The position numbers and the translations under genes were made by a program. Of a stretch of DNA of 64,000 nucleotides, positions 53,792 to 61,156 are shown in pieces (position 1 is the first letter of the stretch; the number at the start of each line of letters is the position of its first letter). The notes beneath the pieces are model-generated. The model was not told the origin of the DNA, ran no database searches, and saw nothing but the letters and a program-made list of their open reading frames with translations. The stretch covers positions 1,302,001-1,366,000 of the forward strand of contig OZ251577.1 of NCBI GenBank assembly GCA_965243805.1, given 5' to 3'. Source of the DNA: CATQHQ01 sp965243805 (lineage in GTDB: Bacteria; Gemmatimonadota; Gemmatimonadetes; Longimicrobiales; Gaopeijiaceae).

Positions 53792-54670
53792 ATGACCCTT
53801 CGCTTTTCCGCCCGCCAAGCTGCAGTCGCCGTCGCGCTGCCGCTGATCCTCGCCGCCTGCGCCAAATCGCCACCCGACGACGAAGCCGCACCGGAGGCCC
53901 AGGCCGTCTCCGCCTCCGCATCTGGCGGCGAACTGCCCCCCGCCATCGTCGGCCAGGGCGGAGCGCTGGAGGGCGCGGACCTCCGCTATGTGGCCGACGA
54001 CACGTTGACCACAGGCTACCTGGCCGTGCCTGCTGGCGACGGGCCCTTTCCAGCCTTGGTGATCATCCACGAATGGAACGGGCTGCAGGACCGGGTCCGG
54101 CAGCTGGCTGACGACTTCGCCGTCGAAGGCTACGTGACCCTGGCGGCGGACCTCTTCCAAGGGCGCACAGGCGCAAACCGGGACGAGAACATGGCACTGG
54201 TGCAGGAAGCCCAGTCCGACCCCGCCAAGATGACCGCCAACCTGAACGCAGCCGTCGCCTACCTGAAGGGACGCCCCGACGTGACGGGCCGGGTGGGCGC
54301 AATGGGCTGGTGCTTCGGCGGCGGTGTAGCCCTCTCGTTCGGCCTGGACGGCGCGAACCACGAGGCCACGGCGATCTTCTACGGTCGCTTGGTCGACGAT
54401 CCTACGACGCTGGCCCGGCTCGACCACGAAGTCTATGGCACCTTTGCGGCCCTGGACAACGGCCCGTCCCCCGAGTCCGTTGCCGCGTTCGAGAGCGCGT
54501 TGCGGGCTGCTGGCGTGGAGCACGATCTGCACATCTACGACGAAGTGAACCACGGGTTCTGGCTCCGCGTGGACGGCGACCCGGATGTGCGCTCGGTACC
54601 CGCCGCCGACGCATGGCGGCGCCTCAAGTCCTACCTGGACCGCACATTGCGGGCCAGCGACGGGGGCTGA
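53792..54670 (+). CDS. Dienelactone hydrolase-family lipoprotein
   Basis: The 292-residue protein has a lipoprotein leader (VALPLILAAC) and an alpha/beta-hydrolase fold. The nucleophile is Cys in GAMGWCFGGGVALS, the Glu that controls it is in IIHEWNGLQDR, and the His is in EVNHGFWLR. The family hydrolyses dienelactones and related esters, and exported forms are common in Gram-negatives. It starts 34 bp after the Rpn gene. The substrate is unknown. Confidence 0.87.
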   Translation: MTLRFSARQAAVAVALPLILAACAKSPPDDEAAPEAQAVSASASGGELPPAIVGQGGALEGADLRYVADDTLTTGYLAVPAGDGPFPALVIIHEWNGLQDRVRQLADDFAVEGYVTLAADLFQGRTGANRDENMALVQEAQSDPAKMTANLNAAVAYLKGRPDVTGRVGAMGWCFGGGVALSFGLDGANHEATAIFYGRLVDDPTTLARLDHEVYGTFAALDNGPSPESVAAFESALRAAGVEHDLHIYDEVNHGFWLRVDGDPDVRSVPAADAWRRLKSYLDRTLRASDGG

Positions 54671-54854
54671 TGCGCATCTGTCGCTCAAATGTGACGCCGA
54701 GTGCATCAATAGTTGGACACGTCGAGGCCAGGTGAGGCCTCCGAAGAGTGGGCGGTCCCCCAACAACGACGGCACGATTCTTGCACGACGTTCCTGGGCT
54801 AGAATCGGCCGCACAGTGTGGCCCTGCGACAACCCACGGGCATGGAGGGATGGG

Positions 54855-55700
54855 ATGACGATCTGCCGGGACAGCCGCCGGACGCCGCAAGATTGCCGGA
54901 CGCCGCGGGATCGCCGGACGCCCCACGGAGGGCCGGCTAGGCACGCCGTTTTGGGCGCGGCTCTTGCCGTCGGATTGGCGTCGGCCTCGGCGGGCGTATC
55001 GGAAGTCGCCGCTCAAACTGGCCGCGGCTTCCTTCTGGGCACGCCCGTGGCATCGCTGACGATCAGGGCGGGGTACAACCTGCCCCGCGCAGGAGGAGGA
55101 GACGGCGAGCAGTCTCTGTGGGACTTTACCAGGGAGGAGCTGACGGTGGAGACGAGAGACTTGGCGAGCCTGCAGCTGGCCGGGGACTTGGGCGTGCGCG
55201 TACGGGAACGGCTGGACGTAGTGCTGGGCGTCGGGTTCTCTCGCGCCAGGACCCAGTCCGAGTTCCGGGACTGGGTGGGGGCGGACGACCTGCCCATCGC
55301 ACAGAACACCGAGTTCAAGACGATCCCGGTGACCGTCGGAGTGCGGGCATACCTTCGACAACGGGGGCGGTCGGTGGGCCAGTTCGCATGGATACCGCAG
55401 AAGTGGAACGCTTACGCCGGCGTGGCCGGAGGTCTCGTGTGGTACCGCTTCAGCCAGTTCGGCGAGTTCGTCGACTACGAGACCCGAGACATCTTCGAAG
55501 ACAGCTTCGATTCCGACGGACGAGTTCCGACCGTACATTTCATGGGTGGCACCGAGGTGACCCTTGGGCCCAGGATAGCCCTGGTGGGAGAGGCCCGCTA
55601 TGGTTTCGCCAAGGCGCCCCTCGAAGCCGACTTCGTGGGGTTCCCGGACCTGGACTTGGCGGGCTTCCAAGCAACGGCCGGCGTTTCGGTGCGGTTCTGA
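54855..55700 (+). CDS. Small outer-membrane beta-barrel protein
   Basis: The 281-residue product starts at ATG 54855 with GGAGGGA upstream. The N-terminus has a repeat-rich stretch (RRTPQDCRTPRDRRTP) before the leader (VLGAALAVGLASASAG to VAAQ). The mature protein alternates short hydrophobic strands, such as LGVRVRERLDVVLGVGF and PRIALVGEARYGF, and ends in an aromatic GVSVRF. This matches an 8-12-strand OmpA- or OmpX-like barrel. The function is unknown. It ends 27 bp before the next gene, so the two may be co-transcribed. Confidence 0.75.
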   Translation: MTICRDSRRTPQDCRTPRDRRTPHGGPARHAVLGAALAVGLASASAGVSEVAAQTGRGFLLGTPVASLTIRAGYNLPRAGGGDGEQSLWDFTREELTVETRDLASLQLAGDLGVRVRERLDVVLGVGFSRARTQSEFRDWVGADDLPIAQNTEFKTIPVTVGVRAYLRQRGRSVGQFAWIPQKWNAYAGVAGGLVWYRFSQFGEFVDYETRDIFEDSFDSDGRVPTVHFMGGTEVTLGPRIALVGEARYGFAKAPLEADFVGFPDLDLAGFQATAGVSVRF

Positions 55701-55727
55701 TCCGTGTTCCAGCCGAGAGGAGAGACG

Positions 55728-56900
55728 ATGAAGACGACGATGAAGACGACGACTGGGAGCGTGGCGGCCGCGCTGGCTGCCGTGGCGGTCCTTGCCGCGC
55801 TGGCGGCACGAACGACGGAGGCCCAGGAAGCCGGTGCGCTCCAGCCTTACTTGGGGTGCTGGGAGCCCCTGGGCGCGGCACCCGGCGAAGGCGTGCTGTG
55901 CTTCGTGGCCGCCGACGGGCACGCCGAGATGCTGACGCTGGTGGACGGGGCCGTCGAGTACCGCGAGCCGTTCCGCGTAGATGGTCGCGAACGCCCTGTG
56001 GAGCAGGACGGGTGCCGCGGCAGCGAGACGGCTCGGACGTCGATCGACGGCCGACGCATCTACACCACCTCCAGCTTCTCCTGCGAGGGCGAAGCGCCGC
56101 GACGGAGCACCGGGATCATCTCCATGCCCGACCCCGATGCGTGGTTGGACGTGCGGGCTATGGAGGCGAACGGGGGCGCCACCGCTTGGTCTCGCTGGTA
56201 CGAGCGCGCCGAAGGAGATCCGCTGGCGGAGCTCGACCTCCGAACGGGCGGGCGTCCCTTCGCCGGTGGGGGCGCGGTTGCCCGTGCCACGGCACCCGTC
56301 ACTGTGGAGGACGTGATCGACGCCGTGGACAACGTTCACCCCAAGGCGGTGGAGGCGTGGGTCGCCGAGCTGGGTCAAGAGTTCCGAGGGTTGGACGCGG
56401 ACGACTTGGTCCGAATGGCCGATGCGGGCGTGCCCGACGCGATCGTGGACGTGGTGGTAGCAGTATCCTTCCCGGAGCGCTTTGCTCTGAACGGCGACCG
56501 GACTGCACCGAGCCGTGAAGAGGCCGGAATGCGCCGGGCAGGCCGTCCCGTTTGGCTGTACCCCGCGGGCTACTACGACCCTTACTACGGCTACGGCTAC
56601 TCTCGGTACAGCAGGTACGGGTACGGCGGATACGGGAGGTACGGAGGGTGGTGGTCCACATGGGGCGGCTACGGCTACAACCCCGTGGTGGTCGAGGTGA
56701 ACCGCCGGGTTCCGGACAGCGGCGGCCGGGTGGTGGCGGGAAAGGGCTACCGCCGCGGCGCGCCAGACGCAGCCACCTCTCCCGGCTTCCCCGCCGGCTC
56801 GGGCCGCTCAACTATCGGCAGCACGGGAGGCAGCCGCAGCTCGCCGCCGCCCGCCCGTGGCGGCAGCACGGGCCGGAAGGCCAAGAGGCGGGGGAAGTGA
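55728..56900 (+). CDS. Exported protein with Tyr/Gly-rich low-complexity segment
   Basis: The 390-residue product starts at ATG 55728 with GAGGAGAG before it. A signal peptide (SVAAALAAVAVLAALAA) is followed by a domain with paired Cys (YLGCWEPLG, DGCRGSET). Next is a helical region with a repeated DLVRMADAGVPDAIVD pattern and a Tyr/Gly-rich stretch (YYDPYYGYGYSRYSRYGYGG). A basic C-terminus contains SSPPPARGG. I do not recognise a domain. The Y/G-rich part is typical of cell-surface or disordered segments. It lies between the OMP and the CcdA-like gene and may belong to an envelope set. Confidence 0.65.
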   Translation: MKTTMKTTTGSVAAALAAVAVLAALAARTTEAQEAGALQPYLGCWEPLGAAPGEGVLCFVAADGHAEMLTLVDGAVEYREPFRVDGRERPVEQDGCRGSETARTSIDGRRIYTTSSFSCEGEAPRRSTGIISMPDPDAWLDVRAMEANGGATAWSRWYERAEGDPLAELDLRTGGRPFAGGGAVARATAPVTVEDVIDAVDNVHPKAVEAWVAELGQEFRGLDADDLVRMADAGVPDAIVDVVVAVSFPERFALNGDRTAPSREEAGMRRAGRPVWLYPAGYYDPYYGYGYSRYSRYGYGGYGRYGGWWSTWGGYGYNPVVVEVNRRVPDSGGRVVAGKGYRRGAPDAATSPGFPAGSGRSTIGSTGGSRSSPPPARGGSTGRKAKRRGK

Positions 56901-56931
56901 CGCTGGCGCCGGGAGCTCGCGTCCCGGCACC

Positions 56932-57651
56932 GTGATCATCGCCCAGCTCGAGCCCGCGGGCGGCCTCGCCGTCGCCCTGGGTTCGAGCCCTGGCTTGGCC
57001 CTCGCCGTGCTCTTCGGCGCCGGCGTCCTCACCAGCCTGACGCCGTGCGTCTACCCCATGATCCCGATCACCGCGTCGGTCATCTCGGGGACCGCCCAGG
57101 CGGGCCGCCCCTGGCGCACGGCGGGTCTCACCGCCACGTACGCCGTTGGCATGGCTCTTCTCTACGCGCTGCTGGGCACCGTGGCCGGCTTGACCGGCAC
57201 GTTGTTCGGCACCGTAAGCGCCAGCCCTTGGGTGCTCTTTGCCGTGGGCAACCTCCTGCTGCTGTTCGCGCTGGCGATGCTGGACGTGCTGCCAGTGCCC
57301 GTCCCAAGGCGGTTGCTGGAGTGGGCGGCCAGCCGGGAAGGGGGGTCCTACGGGGCCGTCTTCGTGCTGGGCGCCGCGTCGGGAGTCGTAGCCGCCCCCT
57401 GCGGAGCCCCGGCGTTCGGGGCCGTGCTGGCGTGGGTCGCCGCCACCGGCGCCGGGCTCATGGGGTTCGTGTACCTCTTCGTCTTCTCCCTGGGCATGAC
57501 CGCACTGCTCGTGGCGGTCGGCCTTTCCTCGGGGGCGCTTTCCGCGTTGCCCCGCTCCGGTAAGTGGATGGTGGCGGTCAAGAGGCTCGCGGCTGTGGTC
57601 ATGCTGGGCGTGGCGGAGTACTACTTCATTCAGGCCGGCTTCAACCTCTAG
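56932..57651 (+). CDS. CcdA/DsbD-type thiol-disulfide membrane transporter
   Basis: The 239-residue protein starts at GTG 56932 and has six hydrophobic segments. The two redox cysteines are in TSLTPCVYPM (first helix) and VVAAPCGAPAFG (fourth), as in CcdA and the core of DsbD. It carries reducing equivalents from cytoplasmic thioredoxin to periplasmic partners. The TlpA-like gene begins 44 bp after it and the peroxiredoxin gene lies just beyond, which suggests these are its acceptors. Confidence 0.88.
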   Translation: MIIAQLEPAGGLAVALGSSPGLALAVLFGAGVLTSLTPCVYPMIPITASVISGTAQAGRPWRTAGLTATYAVGMALLYALLGTVAGLTGTLFGTVSASPWVLFAVGNLLLLFALAMLDVLPVPVPRRLLEWAASREGGSYGAVFVLGAASGVVAAPCGAPAFGAVLAWVAATGAGLMGFVYLFVFSLGMTALLVAVGLSSGALSALPRSGKWMVAVKRLAAVVMLGVAEYYFIQAGFNL

Positions 57652-57695
57652 ACCGAACCCCAACCCTCTAAACCCGAACATCTAACGAGGACCCA

Positions 57696-58322
57696 GTGAC
57701 CAACCCTAGATGTCCTAGACGTACACGTAGACTTTCCGCCGACGCGATCCGTCGCGACACGGTACTCGCCACGGCCGCGCTGGCATTCGTCGTTGTCGCC
57801 ACCGCATCGTCCCTGGCCGCCCAGGAAGGGGTGGCGCTTCCCGTCGGAACCCTGGCCCCCGACGCCACTGTGGAAGACCTGGAGGGCTCCGCCGTCTCCC
57901 TCCTGGACGTGGCGGGCGTAACGAGCGGACGTCCCGCCCTGATCGAGTTCTGGGCCTCCTGGTGCGAGCAGTGCGAGGCCCTCCAGCCCCAGTTGGACGC
58001 CGTCCGTGACCGGTATGCGGGAGAGGTGGGCGTGGTGGCCGTGGCCGTGGCCGTGGCCCAGTCCCGGCGCCGCGTGCGTCGTCATGTGGAGCAACACTCG
58101 CCCGGTTACCCCTACGTCTACGACGCCGCGGGCGAAGCCGTGCGGGCCTATCGAGCCCTCACCACGTCGATTGTCGTCCTCGTGGATGCCGAAGGCCGGA
58201 TCGCCTACGCTGGAACCGGCCCCGACCAGGACTTGGCCGACGCCGTCGCGACGATGCTAGGCCCGGCGGATGCCGATTACGAGCCGGATGCCGCGTCGAT
58301 CGCCGCCGCCAGCTCGTCGTAG
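57696..58322 (+). CDS. TlpA-like periplasmic thioredoxin
   Basis: The 208-residue protein starts at GTG 57696 after GAGGA. It has a leader (DTVLATAALAFVVVATASS to LAAQ) and a thioredoxin fold with active site FWASWCEQCEALQP (CxxC). The cis-Pro position is replaced around RALTTSIVVLVDA, where Thr-Ser stands. It would take electrons from the CcdA-like protein and reduce periplasmic targets. The last 46 bp overlap the end of the peroxiredoxin gene on the other strand. Confidence 0.88.
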   Translation: MTNPRCPRRTRRLSADAIRRDTVLATAALAFVVVATASSLAAQEGVALPVGTLAPDATVEDLEGSAVSLLDVAGVTSGRPALIEFWASWCEQCEALQPQLDAVRDRYAGEVGVVAVAVAVAQSRRRVRRHVEQHSPGYPYVYDAAGEAVRAYRALTTSIVVLVDAEGRIAYAGTGPDQDLADAVATMLGPADADYEPDAASIAAASSS

Positions 58323-58855
58323 GCAGCCGGGTCCACCTGGTTGAACTGGGGGATCACCTTCGCGACCCGACCGTCAGGTCCTACGACGATCACCGCACGG
58401 CTGTCCACCATCCCGTTGTCCCTCAGGCCTCCGCCGAACGCTCGGTAGGACGCCCCGCCGTTCTCGGCGTCGCTGCCGAAGAGGAAGGGGAAGTCCTCGT
58501 CCCTCAGCCACGAAGCCAGCTCTTCCGGCGAGTCGTTGGAAACCCCCAGCAGCACCACGTTGCGGCCCTCGTTGAAAAGCTCTGCGTACTGATCACGGTA
58601 CGCTCTCATTTGGACCGTTCAGCCACGCGTCCTGACGCGAAAGAAGAACGCCAGCACCACCGTCTTTCCTCGGTAGTCGGCGAGCCGGATCTTGTCCCGC
58701 AGGACTCCATGGCGGGTTGCGCCCGTCATCTCGATCTCCGGCGCCATCTCGCCCACCGCGATCAAGCCCGACTCCGACTCTTGCGCTCCCGCACCGCTCG
58801 TCGCCGCCGAGACCGTCGCGACGAGGGCAAGAGCAACCAGCACGAACCTCCGCAT
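58277..58855 (-). CDS. Predicted selenocysteine peroxiredoxin (AhpC/TSA family), TGA = Sec79
   Basis: The frame runs from ATG 58855 (GAGGAG upstream) to a stop at 58277, with one in-frame TGA at 58621-58619. The product is 192 residues. A leader (VALALVATVSAATSGAGAQ) and GEMAPEIEMTG precede the core VVLAFFFRVRTRG. The TGA then stands exactly where peroxiredoxins have the peroxidatic Cys of TxxC. Translation continues in frame with TVQMRAYRDQYAELF, VVLLGVSNDSPEEL and AVIVVGPDGRVAKV. No frameshift or other stop is present. A hairpin 15 nt after the TGA fits a bacterial SECIS. Selenocysteine peroxiredoxins are known. A Cys-to-stop mutation is the alternative. Confidence 0.78.
58584..58603 (-). 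promoter_or_regulatory. Candidate SECIS hairpin of the Sec peroxiredoxin
   Basis: On the minus strand GCGTAC (58603-58598) and GTACGC (58589-58584) form a perfect six-base stem around the loop CGTGATCA, which could close further by one G-C pair. The stem begins 15 nt after the TGA, in the range used by bacterial SECIS elements, and the loop has G near its start. It is also coding (Ala-Tyr-Arg-Asp-Gln-Tyr). Confidence 0.65.
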
Positions 58856-58864
58856 CCTTGGTCT

Positions 58865-58910
58865 CCTCTGTTGACTGCCGATGATTGCCTCTGTTGACTG
58901 CTGATGATTG
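58865..58910. repeat. Tandem 23-bp direct repeat before the peroxiredoxin gene
   Basis: CCTCTGTTGACTG followed by C(C/T)GATGATTG occurs at 58865-58887 and 58888-58910 with one mismatch. It lies between the creatininase-like stop (58919) and the peroxiredoxin start (58855), both on the minus strand. It may be a regulatory site in the peroxiredoxin leader or a local duplication. Confidence 0.85.
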
Positions 58911-58918
58911 AGCGAGAG

Positions 58919-59881
58919 CTACTTTGATCCGGCCAAGGCGTCACGGATCGCCTTGACTGTTCGGTCCACTCGGAACCCGAGCAGCTTCCTGCCCGTCTCC
59001 ACGGTCTGTTCCATGTCGGCGATGCTGACGCCGTTGATCGACGCCCTTCCCGCCGCCACTCGCTGGGCGTGGCGCACCATCGCCGGGTGCTCCACCATCA
59101 TGATCGACGTGATCACGAAGTCGTCGTGGAAGCCGTCGCTGGCGGTCTCCTCGATGCCCAGTTCTTCGTTCATCCAGGCGTGGACGTCGCCGTACCGGTA
59201 GAACTCGGGCACAAAGTGCGCGCGACCGTCGCCGGCCCAGCGCTGGTTCAGCGTTGCCGCCACCGCCTCCATTCCCCTTTGGTTCCCTCCGCTGTCGCCG
59301 ATGAAGACCACGTCGGTGAAGCCGTGAGCGCGGAGGCTGCTCGCCACGTCGTCCAGCACCGCCCGAAAGGTCTCCTCCTGCAAGCTGATCGTGCCCGGAT
59401 AGCGCATGTGGCCCGTCTTCTCCGGCTCGATGGCGCCTTCAGGCACCAACTTGAGGACGGGGGCGCAGAGCGCGTCGCCCAGCTTCCTGGCGATCCCTTC
59501 GCACGCGCCGGCCAGGACGTAGTTGTGCTTGCCGGTGGCCAAGTACGGCCCGTTCTGCTCGATCCCGCCGGTGGAGATGATGGCGGTGGTCTTGCCGTCG
59601 CGAAGGGCGTCGCGGACCTCCATCCAGGTCATCTCCTCGATCCACACCGTGTTGAGCGCCTCGATGGGCCGCTCCATCGCCATGTCGGCTTGGAACGCGG
59701 CCTCCATCTGGGCGGCGCGAGCGGCGCGCTGCTCGGGGGTAAGGGTCCTGCCGCCCTGCTGGGCGTCCACGGCCACGGGCGTCAGCACCACGAAAAGGGT
59801 CAGCGCGAGGGCGCCTCTCGGCCACCTCCTGCCTGTCTGCCGTGCCGGGGCCGACCGGCGCCGTCGTCGGTTCTTCTTCAT
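58919..59881 (-). CDS. Exported creatininase-family protein, variant metal site
   Basis: The 320-residue protein starts at ATG 59881 with AGGAG upstream and has a leader (GALALTLFVVLTPVAVDAQ). The creatininase fold shows STGGIEQNGPYLATGKHNYV, where usual family members have EQHGPHLP..D, then FIGDSGGNQRGM in place of NGHGGN, and SDGFHDDFVI near the C-terminal ligands. The first Glu and a late His are kept but other ligands differ. Proteins of this subtype are common and their substrates unknown. It lies 63 bp upstream of the peroxiredoxin gene on the same strand and may share its transcript. Confidence 0.82.
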   Translation of the reverse strand: MKKNRRRRRSAPARQTGRRWPRGALALTLFVVLTPVAVDAQQGGRTLTPEQRAARAAQMEAAFQADMAMERPIEALNTVWIEEMTWMEVRDALRDGKTTAIISTGGIEQNGPYLATGKHNYVLAGACEGIARKLGDALCAPVLKLVPEGAIEPEKTGHMRYPGTISLQEETFRAVLDDVASSLRAHGFTDVVFIGDSGGNQRGMEAVAATLNQRWAGDGRAHFVPEFYRYGDVHAWMNEELGIEETASDGFHDDFVITSIMMVEHPAMVRHAQRVAAGRASINGVSIADMEQTVETGRKLLGFRVDRTVKAIRDALAGSK

Positions 59882-60020
59882 CGCGGTTCTCCTGGGTCTC
59901 ATGGGGCTGCCGTCAGACTTGCTCGTGGGGCTGCTGCCAGCCTCCAACGTAGCGCGGAGGCGGCTTTCGGGCGAACATGGGCGGATCGCACCCGTTCCTC
60001 GCCCTCGCCTGGATACCGTC

Positions 60021-61040
60021 ATGGGAGCAGCAGCCGAGCCCTCCGCCGCACGATCGTTCCTAGCCGTGGCCGCCGCGGCGTGGGCGGCTTCGGTCGCCGT
60101 AGCCGCCTGCGGTCCGACCTCCCAGGACTCGAACTCCGTCCAACCCGACCCGGAGTCGGTGCGCACCGCCGATCCCTTCGCCAGGGGATACGCCGTGGAC
60201 GACTTCCCCCGCGTTCAGGAGCTGGCACCCGGGGTCTACGCCTACGAGCAGCTTCGCTCCGCCGGCGAGGAGCTCTTCACCACCGTCAGCATGTTCGTGA
60301 CGACCGACGAGGGGGTCCTCGTGGCCGATGGACAGGGAAGCCCCGAAGAGACCCGTCGGCTGCTGGAGGCGATCGCCCAGATCACCGACCGGCCCATCAC
60401 CCATGTGGTGGTGTGTTCCGACCACGGGGACCATACGGCGGGCAACAGCGAGTTCCCGGCCGACGCCCGCGTCTACGCCCATCCGACGTCCCGGTCGGTG
60501 CTGGAGGCCGCCGCCCACTCGCCAGACAGGTCGCCCGACGCCCCGCCCGTGGTGGTCCCCAACGAAATCGTGGAGTCGAGCCGCACCCTGATCCTGGGCG
60601 GAACCGAAGTGCGCATCCTCTTCCTCGGCCGCGCCCACACCGGCGGGGACCTGGTCGTGCATCTGCCCGAGGAGAAGGTCCTCTTCATGAGCGAGGCGTA
60701 CCTCCACCGAGTCTTTCCGGCGATGCGGTCGGCGTTCCCCTCCGAGTGGATCGCCATGATCGAGGCGGCGCAAGCGATGGACGTGGAGGTGTACGTGCCG
60801 GGTCACGGATTCGTGGACTCGCCCGCCGTGCTGAAGGCAGAGCTGGAAGTGTTCCGCCAAGCGATCGCCCAGGTCGTGGACGAGGCGACCCGACTGCACG
60901 CGGCGGGCCTGACCCTGGAGGAAGCCGTGACCCGCGCCGACTTCGGCGAGCTGGAGACGTGGTCGCTGCGCTCCAGCCAGGCGCCTCGTGCAATCGGTCG
61001 CGTGTACATGGAGCTGGACGGACAGCTTCCCCCGCCGTGA
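60021..61040 (+). CDS. MBL-fold metallo-hydrolase lipoprotein, altered HxHxDH motif
   Basis: The 339-residue protein has a leader with lipobox AVAACG and a metallo-beta-lactamase fold. The usual HxHxDH motif reads SDHGDHTAGN, so the first His is Ser while the second His, Asp and third His remain. Further ligand regions are LGRAHTGGDLVV (His) and VPGHGFVDS (His). The nearest described types are exported MBL proteins linked to quinoproteins. ATG 60021 is used. The gene precedes the PQQ dehydrogenase by 116 bp, on the same strand. Confidence 0.85.
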   Translation: MGAAAEPSAARSFLAVAAAAWAASVAVAACGPTSQDSNSVQPDPESVRTADPFARGYAVDDFPRVQELAPGVYAYEQLRSAGEELFTTVSMFVTTDEGVLVADGQGSPEETRRLLEAIAQITDRPITHVVVCSDHGDHTAGNSEFPADARVYAHPTSRSVLEAAAHSPDRSPDAPPVVVPNEIVESSRTLILGGTEVRILFLGRAHTGGDLVVHLPEEKVLFMSEAYLHRVFPAMRSAFPSEWIAMIEAAQAMDVEVYVPGHGFVDSPAVLKAELEVFRQAIAQVVDEATRLHAAGLTLEEAVTRADFGELETWSLRSSQAPRAIGRVYMELDGQLPPP

Positions 61041-61156
61041 AGGTCGAACGATCTGTTGGCCAGCCGAACCGGTGCAACGTAGAATGCTTGACTGCGGCGC
61101 CGTTCGGCCGCTCGTCCCCCTTGATTCCGAAACGTCCCCGTCCCGAAAGAATCGCG

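Noticed and set aside
58277..58855. Reading the peroxiredoxin as two separate genes (78 and 110 residues) or a frameshifted pseudogene
   Set aside because: The frame is the same on both sides of one TGA, no other lesion exists, the TGA is exactly at the catalytic Cys, and a SECIS-like hairpin follows.
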